Part shown: positions 13,001 to 25,700 of the stretch, piece after piece | How positions within the stretch are numbered: the first letter of the stretch is position 1 | How the letters are laid out: every line of letters starts with the position of its first letter | NCBI GenBank assembly: GCA_947044365.1 | Contig: OX345641.1 | Span: forward strand, 4,372,460 to 4,436,459 | Source: Petrosia ficiformis | Lineage: Eukaryota; Porifera; Demospongiae; Haplosclerida; Petrosiidae | Length of the DNA: 64,000 nt | Direction of reading: 5' to 3' | Made by a program: the position numbers and the translations under genes | Notes under the pieces: model-generated | Database searches by the model: none | What the model saw: only the letters and a program-made list of their open reading frames with translations | Told to the model about the DNA's origin: nothing

Positions 13001-16000
13001 ATGAGAATAGAGATTGTTTTTACAATGTGTGTACAGTCATGCACATATATACATACATTTACATTGTACATATTCACGGTATATAAATGTGTATTTGTGT
13101 ACATGTATTCATGTAATGACATGTATGCATGTAAATGTAAATGTATATATGCCTGTATTCATGTGCATGTACTTGTATACATTGGTACATTGATATTGGT
13201 CAGTGATTAAAATCTCATGCACCACTCTGAAATGATGATAGTATTCTATCATACGGTGGGATGATATTTAAAATACCATTAACTGAGACCAAGAAAATAT
13301 GTTATAAATTATAATATACATTTTTTTGCATGTAATCATAAAATGTAGCAAATACTGCTGTACATATACATGTACATGTACATGTATGTACATGTATAAA
13401 AGGTTACCATACAGTACAGTAATTACTTGCAATGTAGTACATGTACATGTATAAAAAGTTACCATACAGTACAGTAATTACTTGCAATGTAGTACATGTA
13501 CATGTATGTACATGTATAAAAAGTTACCATACAGTACAGTAATTACTTACAATGTAGTACATGTACATGTACATGTAGTTTCATTTCACAGTAGTTCAAT
13601 AGTGCATATAGTTTTAACAGTAATTGGTGTACTTGTCAATTCAACACAACAGTACGAGACGGTAATTACTATGCCACACTTACAGTGGAACTAAGGTAAT
13701 TACTGTTACTATATGGTGACTTTTTATTGATAATTATACTGTATCTTGATTTTACATGTACATGTACATGTGTACATACGTAAGTATTGTTGACACTACT
13801 CAAGACCCTTTTAAAAATTACCTATGAAAGTTTCAGCACTTGCAAAATTCGTGATTATTAACTAAGGCTGAAACCAATGCTACTTTGGGTATGTGGATAT
13901 TTGCTATCCTTAAATAAACAAATGTCGGGATATATTGTCTTGCTAACTTATAACAAGTTTCTAGTGAGTATTAGCTCACCAATCTCCTGTAGTTTATTAA
14001 GTAGTATAGATTTTTATAACAACAATCTTTGTGGTTTTGTTAATTGTTCTGCGCTTACAATCCTACAAGCCCTACATGTACATGTATAATACTACATGTA
14101 GTAACATGAAGCAAGAAACGTCTCTGCCAACATTTAATTTCCTTAAAAATTGCATGTACATTGTATTTTAATTGTTCCTGTACATGTACATGCTCAAACA
14201 TTAATGAATGCAAAAAGATGCTACTATGAATGTATGCTTCTCAGCATAAACAATCAATAATGAAACAGGGAGTCGTGGCGTTCCTCATCAACTCAGATTC
14301 ATATCTGCTCAGAACTGGTGATAATACTCTGCAGAAACACTTGTTACGACCAGGCCCAAGAAACAAAGCGTCTAAGATACAAAACTTTCTGGAATCTTCG
14401 ACAAAATGCGTATGCATGCTCGATCTCCGCCTACGTTTGGATTAACCAATTTAATTAATAAAGTTACATAGGCGTGACTGAGTAACAATGGCGCAAAAAA
14501 GCCTATTTTTCGACTTTGCACGACTGTATCTTTTCCATCGAAGAGTTTTCTTGCAAATCGCTTGAATCTTGCAGTAGACCTAGTGTGCTCTTTCCTTCGC
14601 AGTGACCAAGAATCTTCAAAAGTAAGCTGTTGCAAAGATTAGTAGGAACACACACACAAACCGATTACTATAACCCTCCGCCTACGTGCTCGGGTTAATG
14701 AATAACCAAATACCAAACAATACATTTGAATACTGTGTAGTACATTCTAAGTGCAGTGTACTTCACTTACAAAGTTCACTGTAGTCAATGGAAGTACAGT
14801 ATATACATGTACATGTGTGTACATGTACATTGTGGCTGGCTGTTTGTTTGTTGTGTTTGTTTGTTAATTGTTTCTACACCTATTGCTAGCATCTTAGCCA
14901 CATGAATTTTCATGTACAAATGTACATGTACATATACCTGTATATGTGTATACTGATTTTTTCTGTCCACTAATGTAAATAATGAGACATAATAATTTTA
15001 TATATCTTACAGATACTACAAGCAGTGATATTGATGACGAACCACCTCCACCGGGAATGGAAACCAGTATTGATGATAATACACTAGCTAAAGACACCTC
15101 AGTGTCTGCTCAGGCTCAACCTGAGACAGGCCAAACTGAGTCCGGTAATGATTCTAAGACCAATACTACCAAAGAGGTGAACTTTATTAATGAACCAGGG
15201 TTTTAAAAAAGTTTTGTTTTTGGTAGAAGATACTATCGCAATAGTATCACAATTAAATATCGTGACAGTGATAGCAATACTATTACCCAGCTCTAGAAGA
15301 GGATGAAAATATCTGTGTTGTAGGCTATGCTGTTCTTGAAGGTTTGTGGTTGACTGTCCAAAATGAAAACAACATGTACAGTGTAGGTATAGGCAAGTAG
15401 TACAGACCCAGTTTTGAAGCTTGGTAGTACTATTTTACTGTATCAAAAGATTAATATTGATTTGATACAACACTCAGAATTGTATTTGTTAAGCTACGGT
15501 ATAGTCCATAAAAAACGCTACGTAGAGTAGAGGTAATTACTCTGCAACTTCGCTCAACTGCTGCGCAGTACTAGACCGCACTACATGTACCACCGAAGTA
15601 CCTGCGCAGTACTAGACCGCACTACCACCGAAGTACGCAACGCAGTGAGCCATTACTGCGTTGAAACGTACTACCGTTATTATTAATTGCAATAGAGGGT
15701 GTGGCTGGCATTGGATGATGTTTGCAGTCTATATTCAGCAGCATAGCTGCTTTGTCTAAAGTGGTTTACTCTTGCAGCATAAGGTGTTGAGAATTACACA
15801 CGCAGCAGTAGTTAAAGCTTATTGCTTGAAGTTAGTGTGGCGAGCGACGTCGATGGACGGCTGTATTACAAACTTTTGACCCTGAAAACACTATAATGTT
15901 TTGACGTTGCTCCTAGTCTGCAATAGTATGTTTTAAAGTTGTTCCAATCTCTGAAAGTATGTGACCAATTTTATTAAATAATGGGCGTGGCTCATATTTG

Positions 16001-19000
16001 CGCAGGCGTATAGTAAGTGTGGACAGTGTGGTGAGTGTGCTGGAAATTTTGTCTTCATGTTTATAGTTAACTAAAACAAAACTGTTATTTATATATACAG
16101 TAGGCATCAATAAAAAGTTCCTGTAACGTAGGCGTACTACGCACGTAGTACGTGCGTAGTACGGTCCATTTCCAGTAACATTTACATTGGCATTACGCTA
16201 GCGCTACACATTGCAAACATACGTAGCGTACGTTTAACGTAGCGTATGTTTAACGTAACGTAATAACAACGTAACGTCAATGTTGGGCGTGGTACATAAC
16301 ACGTGCACGTTCCACTTCTGCATCTGACAATAGTCGAACCAGAGATAATACATACTACGTAACGCAGTATGTACAGTACATGACACAATTAACTTACGTG
16401 TAACGCGTGTTTATAACTAGTGTTAACGCGTGAATAATCGCGTGTAATCATTGTTGGAGGATGCGCATTTAATTTTAATTACACGCGTGAACGCGCATTG
16501 CTCGTGCGCGCGTTAATTGATCTGTGGTTTTGAGGCGGTGATAATAATCTTATTATGGAAGTTGTATAATTATATATATAATGTCATTTTACATTTTGGA
16601 AATTAAAAGTTAATAATATTAAATAATGATATAGAAATAAGTAATAATAATTATATTGTAAAAGTATAGCTGTATAAAAAACATAACATGATGGTTCTCC
16701 CTCAATTGTTAGCAGAAGTTCATGAATATGTATCGAGAGCAAACTGCTGGTGTGAGGTTTGTTTGTGTTTAATAGCTTGTTCCAGTTCTGGCAGAGTCCT
16801 GGGTTTGTACTGACTTTGCAGAGCTTGCTTAATACTTTATTAAGCAAGCTCTGCAAAGTGAGTACAAACCTCAATCTTATTGAGAATGATTGAGGTCTGG
16901 ACTCTCCGGAGGTGACATCCACCAATTTATATGATGCTCATCAAAAAACCACTGAGCCCATCTGCTTGTGTACTTTGGGTCATTGTCCTGGTAGAAACGA
17001 TGATGATCAGGAAAGTTTTTAGCTATGAATGGTACAAGGGAGGCATTCAGTATTTTGGTGTACCTAGTTGCTGTCATGTTGGTCTTAAAAAGGACAAGAG
17101 CAGTAGCACTTTTTCTTGAAATCCCATCCCAAGCATGTATTTAGTTGGGTGCTTGATTTTAAGATGCGTGGTTGTATATATTATAATTATAAAAATGGTA
17201 ATATTATCATTAATTTATCTTAAAGTTAGACTTACATGTATATTTCCTGTATAAATGAAAATTATAATTATAAAAACAGTATTATTATTATCACTGATCT
17301 TACTTATCTTTCCTGTATATATTATAGCTAACCACACTACAATAACTTTGGATTTGTGGTCACGCCTTTCGCGTGGCTTACACTTTGTCGTGGTTTCACG
17401 CGTTTAATAATTCCATGGGCATTTTTATAGTGGTTTTCACGCGTTAATACTTGCGTGATTAATGCAAAATTACACGCGTTAATAACGCGTTACACGTAAG
17501 TTAATTGTGTCATGTACTGTATTATCTCTGGTCGAACAAATCCATCAATACTAGAAAGAAGGACTGATAGTAAGAGGTACTTGACTACAAACGAAGCGCA
17601 CTTCTCAGAGCCTCAGCCACCAGTTAATCTTTTTCATGTTACTAAGCAACAATTATGACGCATTTTGCCGTTACTTGGCAACCTGGTAATTTATTTATTC
17701 TCACCTCTTGAAAAAAACCCTTGGAGTCATTGAATGATACTTCCAAGTCAATTATTACTTAATTAAACATCCACAATTATTTTCATAAATGTATTGTTAT
17801 AGTTGAACTACAAGTGAATCTTCTGTACTTTTACAGGTTCTAAGAAGAACCATTTAAATTAAAATGAATACTAAAATTCAAGGTCACCTCAGACAGATAT
17901 AACACCTTAGTGCTGAGAACCAGCAAGGTGTCAACAATCATCACTGGTGCACAAACATGAAACATTAATATCCTGTAGCAGCTCCATTGAGTTCAATTAC
18001 TCGGGGGGATATTATAACATTTTCTTAGTAACAGAGCATGTAGCTGGTGAGCAGTCGTTTCGTCGTCCACTTGCATTTGGTGTTCAACGATTGCTTTCAT
18101 TTCTTCAGTTAATTTAGAGGGCCTTCCTGAACCAGGTTGCCTACAAACTGTATTTGTTAATCTGTAACGAGATAAAAATTTCAAGATCCCTTTTCTGGTG
18201 ACTTTGATTCCTTCCTCTTCAAGAAGTATCTTTGCGATCGTAGGAGGCCTGAGGCCTTGACTGTCATGAGACAAAATCCTCTGTTTCACGTAGGAACTAA
18301 ACACCATCTTTGCTAACACTAGTTCTTAGAAGAACTGTTTGTAATAAGTAAATACTATGACGATGAGAGAGAGAGAGAGAGAACGAGAGACCAACGAAGA
18401 GCAACAGCAATGGAGTGTAAAAGTCTCACGTGACCAAGCAATTATGGGTGGGGCTGAGCTATTTGGACACTCTGCGGTACGGTGCGTACTACGTACGTAT
18501 GAGCGTAGTACGCACGTACTACTCACCTGATATATACGTACGTACGCACGTAATACGGACATATCACGCAACAATTACAATTCACGCTACACAAAGTAGT
18601 ACGCACGTACTACGTCTACATTACGGGAACTTTTTATTGACGGCTACTGTAGCACAAGTATAAAATGTTCATGTACATGTAAAAGTATATGTACATGTAC
18701 AGCTACATGTACAAGTACATATATACAGACTGGAGGTTAATTCTACATTGAGTGACGTTAAACCTCATACAGTGGGCAATCAATTTATTTTTCTAAAGAC
18801 CGAAACAAGTTTAAATAACGTCTGGGCAGGCATTAGTTGGGAAGGGTAGGCAATTGCCTACATTAGTGTGTTAGAAGCTGGATTAAAACCTTTCTTATCA
18901 GCAATAAATGTTACTAAATTCATGCAGGACAATGATCCGAAGCATACTTCCAGGATAGTAGGTGATTGGATGGATGACAACAATGTTAATTGGTGAAGAA

Positions 19001-22000
19001 CTCCCCCTGAATCCAAAGTGAAACTTTTAGTTGTAGATTTATACTTTATCTTTCTCTCTCAACCGGCTTTTTTAAATGCCACCAATTTTCAAAAGATTTA
19101 TGTATTTGTATGTATTGCACAATATTATATAACATCAATTGTTTAATTTTGGTTGCTTGGATATGTTAGGTAATCTCTCTCTCCTCTCTCTTTCTTGGTA
19201 TATATATAATATTATATAAGTATGATGTCATATCAGTCGTGATGGTTGTAATATTCCTGTGAATGTATTTGCAGATTTTGCTATAACCATTTGGAGAATA
19301 TTGTTGATGAATTAATATTAGTAAGTTAATTAGGAGGTGGCTAAACAAGTAATTGGCCTTACAATACACTTTACATGTGCCTTCTACCAAAGGTCTGACA
19401 TGAAGTGTATACTTTATTTGTGTGTTATAATTACAAAACCTAACCTCATCCCTAATTCCCAAAACACCGAGTTTATGCAATACCTTAAAAGTAATTGGTC
19501 AAATTTACTTATTCAAACTTAACAGGAAAATGCTGTACTGAATTCAACATTCTGACCATCCAACTTATTATTCTACTCACCAGCTGTTCCTTTTCTCGTT
19601 GAGACATGTCCCTGTGTAACCTCAATGGCGTATCTTATACTGGAAATCTGGAACACAGAAGCGTTTACATCACAGCACAAAATAATAGTTGGAATGTTGG
19701 ATACGCCCTCTAACTGTTTTGAAAACAGGGCGTATCCACTCTTAATAAAGTCACGTGTGTTCGCTCCCAAGTTTTGCCCAGACGTGAACTTTACATGGAT
19801 GTTTAGCTCTGGAGAAGGGATAAAAAAGAGAAAACTGTATTAATTTTATACATATATAATTATAAACATATTTATTTATATATATAATATATAGCGTAAC
19901 TCACCAATAGTCGACTATCTAAGTGTGTAGTAGTCGTAACCAACGCATACTTTATCGGATTTGCGCCGAATAAACGCTCAGCGGTAGATCGATCTTTCAT
20001 CTCGTATTACATCAATTATTATAACCCTCTTTTTAAACAGAAAGATTTTCCTGTACGGTTAATAAGAATATGTTAAGTTATTAATACTCGCCCACCTCTA
20101 TGTATTCTCGGCTCGCATTATATTTGTATTAACGCATTCTCGCCCACACCAAATACCAACCCTCTGTTGCTGCATACTATTAGATAGTAGTTTGAAAACC
20201 ATTATAATGAACATTATCTTGTAAATCAACAGCAAAAGAAAACTCAAAAAAATCAAATTTCAAATCATTTGAAGTTAAACAAAAGAAGATATTGACAAAA
20301 AGAATTGTTGTATCACATACAATTCAATTAAAACATGGTGTTACAAATCATACACTGAAATTCATCTTTTTCAACACAGTCTTCATGCACCATTTTGCAC
20401 AGTCCTGCAATGGGCATTCTATCCACGCTTGGGTAAGTACACCATCGCTCATATCTTCATCATAAGTACCAAAACAAATTGCACACTCACTCGATGATAT
20501 TTCATTATTTTGCACACCTCTTTCAACAATGGGCTGTTTTCCAGTTTGTGTTTTGAATTTGTGTCCTTTTTTCAGCTCTTTCTCCTTTGCTTTCTGCACC
20601 TTTAACTCTTCCTTTTCTTTATTTTTTCTTTTACGCTCAGCAGCCTTCTTCTCTCGTTCTTCTTCTCTTTTCTTCTTTTCAGCTTCTTTCTCGAGTTTTC
20701 TTTTCTCTCTTTCTCTTTTTCTCTCCTCTCTTTTTTCCTCTTCTTGTTTTTTCTGTTGCTCCTTCTCCTCAATCATACTCAAAGATTCAGCACTAGTAAG
20801 GACTCTACAATCTGTACGAGGTGCAACCATCTTCTTTTTGAGTGGCCGCGATTTGGGAATGGTTAGAAACTGTGAAATAGGAGATCTAGAGGGTGTGGTT
20901 TCAATAACAATGTTATGATCTTTGGATTTACTTGAAGATGGTGAAGTTTTCTTAGCTACATTTGGTGTGCTATGAGTTATAGTGTTAAGTGAAACGTCTT
21001 CTGTTTGCTGACCAGCTATTACATCAGGGTGGTTCTTGCAAAGCCACTGAACATATCTTTCATCAGTGTAAATATTGTATCCATTATCATACCTGTTTTC
21101 AAAACGCAGCAATTCCTCTACTGTGTAGTCATCACAAGAGTTAGATATGGGAGGAAAGTCAGATGGACAACCAGATATATCATTGTGGTGTTCAGAAGAT
21201 GTGTGACTAATCGAATCATCAAATGACAGAGTCTGATCATTACTTGGTAAATAACTTGGATCAGATGTACATACAATGTCACAAAGAGAATTATGACTAT
21301 TATCAAGTGAATTTGGGTCATCATCTGATAATTTTGGATCGGCATTGGAAATCTGTTCACTATCACCAAATGATAATTGATTGATGGAAGAGCAACCATC
21401 ACTTAATTGAGAATGGTCAGGAATGGAAACAGCATTCGGATTAAAAGGGTAAACACCACATTTTTGAAATCCCGAGATGATGCTTTCAGGCTTTATTGCT
21501 TTAACCCAAGCTTCTCTAAACAAAGATGAAAACTGAAATTTGGTTACTACACGTCCAGGATTATTAACCATGTACTTATGGCAAACATCTGACCAGTGTG
21601 ATTTAAGTGACTTGAAAAAACTCACATCAAGTGGTTGCATGGCATGGGTTGTGTGGGGAGGTAAACATAGCATCACTACTCCTTCTTTTGCTGCAGCAAG
21701 CACAACATCTGGTGTATAGTGAGTTGAATGGCCATCTAGAAGCAACAAAACTGGGCGTGTCGGTGGTATGTTCTTGATAAATAGTTCAGTGAACCAAGAG
21801 AAAAAGAGAGATTCATCAATCCAACCTTTGTTCGACAGTCCATATAAGGTCCCAGGTACTTCTCCATAGGTCAGTTCATAACTTAAACGAGCTCCTTCAA
21901 AAATAAATAGAACCTGAGGCATTTCTACATCCCACAATAGTAATCTGTGCCTTTGAGCCAGATGATCGACCATATACCTTTTTTGCTCCTTTCTCAGCAA

Positions 22001-22738
22001 CTCTTTTTGGTTGCTTATGCTCAAGCGGCATACCACTCTCATCAACATTGTAGATATGGAATGGCTTATCTAATAGGTCATGGTTTTCCAAAGTATCCAA
22101 TAAGAGCTTAAAATATTCATCAACTTTTGCTGGTGTTAATGCATCAGCCCGGGCTTTGGAAAGTGGATCAGCAGTACGAAGGGACAACTTCTTCTGACGA
22201 GACATAAATCTATGCCACCACCCCTCTAGGTTAAACCTTTCACACTTTGAATGCACTTTTTTCTTAATGAGTTTCTGAACAATAACCAGTATTTCTTTTT
22301 TAGTTTTGCCGTACCCAACTCTCGATGCCTGCTTTAGAAAATCAGCAAGCTCTTGTTCTTCTTCTTTAGTGAGATAGGGTTCTGGGCCAGACTTGGCTCC
22401 GTGCTCTACTCGTCCAGACAAACGATCTCTCAATGTAGTTCTAGGTACTTTGAAGTTTCTAGCAGCTTGGTTAACTCCCATAAGACCTCCTTTTACCGCT
22501 TTCATTGCTCGTTTCATCGATTCATCATCCCACATTTTCAATTTTATTGGTCGGCAACTGTTAATACAAGTATCCTTCTTCAGCCTCTTAGTTTCCCAAC
22601 CTTTCTTTGCTGCTCTACTTCTTTTTCGTTTTGGCATGGCAAAGACTCGTATACTATAATACCAGTGACCGTTGACTTCCGTATTCTAACTGGGCTACTA
22701 TACATCGATGTGGGAGGTCGAGAATTGGTGAATTACGC

Positions 22739-22780
<42 letters not shown>

Positions 22781-25700
22781 CATAATTTATATTGATATAC
22801 AATTATCTATAATTATTGTCAAATACCTTGGCTTAGGCTTTGGTTGAATCCCGTTCTTCCTGCAACAAAACCGTCTCTGGCATTCTAACATAACTGTACA
22901 TTCATCAGTACATATCACGTCTATAGATTCATTTCGTAGGACTGTTTGTAAATGTTTCTGAGCCCATTCTAGTCTTTTGACCTTGTTAGTCTCTCTTATA
23001 AGTTGGCAGTAGGCACTACCACGGAAAATCCATCCAAGCTTGCTACGAGACCTTAAAATTGTTTGTAGATACAGTGGATGTTCCTTATCAACTAGCAGTT
23101 TTTGAAGCTTTGTTGGACGCCCAGAACCAGGACGACGCCTTATGCTACCAGTTTATCTGTACTTACTCAAAAGTCTTGCTACACCACTCCTGCTCACAGT
23201 TAATCCTTCTTCTCTCAAAAGTGAAACAATAGTCGTAGATTTATACCCCAGAGAAGAAAAGTAGAGGGCTCTTTGCTGCTCTAAGTACTGTACACCATTT
23301 TCACACGACAAAACCGCTAATGAACATGGATTACTGCGCATGCGCAAATTTATTATTCATAGACAAATTTACTACTGCGCTGCGCAGCGCAGTACTGCGT
23401 ACTACCTACGAAGTATGCTGCTTTCTTCATCTGTAATTCGTTGCGTACTACTGACGCACTACCCTACTGTACGTAGCGTTTTTTTTTTGGAATGTACCAT
23501 ATTTCCCTATTTTCTAGTAGTTTAAGTGAATTTCATTTTCCAACCAAAATGACTACATATATATAGAGCAGTGCTAAAAATTAGTGATGCACATGAACGT
23601 ATACTAGAAAAAGGAGTGAATACATGTTTATATACTGTACATGTACATGTAGGTATAAGTATAGGCAATTTTAGTTGCCTATAATATCTGTATCTGAATT
23701 ATAGGCAAAGCCTTGTATAGGTACAAGACTATATAATAACGATATACAACAGATACATGTATATAATTATACTGGTACAAATATGAAACAGAAGGCAATG
23801 AACTGGCAGCAGAAGTAGTTCTTCCAGAACTGCTCATAGATATTCTTAATTCTTTAAGAATAGCTTCCAAGAGGCATCTTCAATCACAAAACTACCAATA
23901 ATTAAGAGAGAAAAGCTTGCAACGTTTCACATGGTTCCTAGACTATCACATCTGCGTCACATACATTTTACACAAATCTTAAATGTGTGTGCGACATGGA
24001 CTCATTATTTTCATTTCACTTGCCCATTATTGCATGCTCATTATTGCATACATTTTTCGCATACGTGCAAGTTTTTTGTACGTGCAATAAAAACTCTCCA
24101 TACAGTACAGTAATTACTCAGTAGTTTTATTTTCACACTACTGTAGTTCAACAGTAGTTTTAACAGTAATTGGTGTACTTGTTAATTCAACACAGTAATA
24201 AGACAGTAATTACTATACTATACTCACAGTAAAACTAAGGTAATTACTGTTACTGTATGGTGACTTTTTATTGCTATACAGTATATTCATGTACTATATT
24301 ACATGTAATTAACACATGTACAGTGTAGTACATGTAATGCACTAGATATATACATGTTACCTTGTTACTCCCCTTGTTTCTATTTTCAGGTGTCTGTTGT
24401 TCAATCATCTCCAGCACAACCTCGTCATCTTCATGTGACAAAAGCTATTTATATTAGACATATTCCTCCTCAAGTGTCGCCAGCTGATATTTTAGAAGTG
24501 AGTTGATCAGACATCAGCCTGGTAGCAGTCATACATGTACGTGTACAAAATGTACAATCGCTACATCAAGATACTAAACTGAATTGTAATGTGATGCACA
24601 GTGTTCCCAACCAAATGGTGGTACCATAGTGCTCCACGCCCTATGGTTTCTTCCCTACTCCTAAATTTAAAGTTGATATGAAAAAAAGCTGTTCGCCAAA
24701 TATTGATAAAATTTACTATGATTGATGATGCCATACTAAATTACAGTGTGCATGTATGTGAATACAAACTCACCATACAGTACAGTAATTACTCAGTAGT
24801 TTCTACAGTAGTTTAACAGTAGTTTTAACAGTAATTGGTGTACCCATTTAATCAGTATGGTGAGAAGATGTAGCTTCTAAAAAGCAGCAGTAGCAAAGAG
24901 TTACATGTAATAATAAATGTTCATGTTCATGTATACAAGCTCTAGTTATTCATTATATTCTCTTAGGTTTGTAAAACTATTCCTGGTTACCTACGAATGG
25001 CTTTTGCTGATCCTCAACCTGACAAAGGGTAATTACATGTACATATATAATATTCTATCAATACATGTATATGTAATATTCTATTACTACAGGTATATGT
25101 AATATTATATTAATACATGTACATGTATATGTAAATTATAATGTAATACACACATGTATATTGAATTTATATTCTATTAATACATGTACTATTCTATTAC
25201 AACATGTACACTATACATCTAATTCTAGGTATGAAAGAAGAGGTTGGGTGACATATTCAGCAGAAACTAACATTAAAGATGTTTCTGCAAGAATAAGTGC
25301 TACTAAAGTAAGACTAATATTGTAATAATTATCAATACATTAATTGTATATCTTCTTTCTCTTTAGATCAAAGATTGTCAATTGAGTTGTCAAGTCAACA
25401 GAGATCTTACAAGACGTGTTAAGCCTGCCTCTCCAGTGACATGGTGTAGAGGAGTAGTTAAATATGATATACAACAGCTACTCAAGTTAATTCATATGTT
25501 AGACAAGAAAAGTGAATTATGGGTGTATGGAAAGATAGAGAAACAGGGACTGAAAGAGGAAGATGTTGAGGGTCAAGAAAATGGCAAAGAGCAAATGGAT
25601 ACAGAAAAGTTGCCTCTTTTGAAGGTAGATATAAAAATGTACATGTACTTTAATTTTATTATGCACTGCTCCTGAGAAGATGTGAGGATATGCTTCCACG

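Larger units (their letters stand above)
16334..17537. mobile_element. Nested inverted-repeat element in the Tc1-like transposon
   Basis: Left GTCGAACCAGAGATAATACA and, after a 19-bp insertion, TACAGTACATGACACAATTA (then ACTTACGTGTAACGCG) are mirrored at the right end (17390-17537). The arms exceed 50 bp and continue into CACGCG-rich subterminal DNA. The inside holds a Tc1-type DDE fragment (16877-17077) and a long hairpin (16802-16870). Confidence 0.6.
16098..18649 (-). mobile_element. Tc1-like transposon, degenerate
   Basis: The ends are CAGTAGGCATCAATAAAAAG (then TTCCTGTAACGTAGGCGTAC) and, at the right, GGGAACTTTTTATTGACGGC (then TACTG). TA flanks both sides (16096-16097, 18650-18651). 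Subterminal DNA is rich in TACGTACGC repeats on both sides. The transposase helix-turn-helix part lies at 18319-17993 on the minus strand. Another inverted-repeat element (16334-17537) is inserted in its downstream part. Confidence 0.7.
15497..23499. mobile_element. Putative outer Tc1-like shell with nested insertions
   Basis: The left end CGGTATAGTCCATAAAAAAC (then GCTACGTAGAGTAG) and the reverse complement of the right end GGTACATTCCAAAAAAAAAA (then CGCTACGTACAGTAG) are similar and flanked by TA. Inside lie a second Tc1-like element (16098-18649), a pogo-like element (19894-22738) and Tc1 transposase scraps on both strands. The shell is inferred from its termini; the 8 kb length reflects insertions. 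All of it lies in SRRT intron 7. Confidence 0.45.

Noticed and set aside
14230..14640. Overlapping frames on both strands in SRRT intron 6
   Set aside because: No domain, no splice context and no repeat partner; likely chance.
20529..20918. Plus-strand Ser/Phe-rich frame opposite the pogo-like transposase
   Set aside because: Antisense of the Lys/Glu coiled region; low-complexity shadow.
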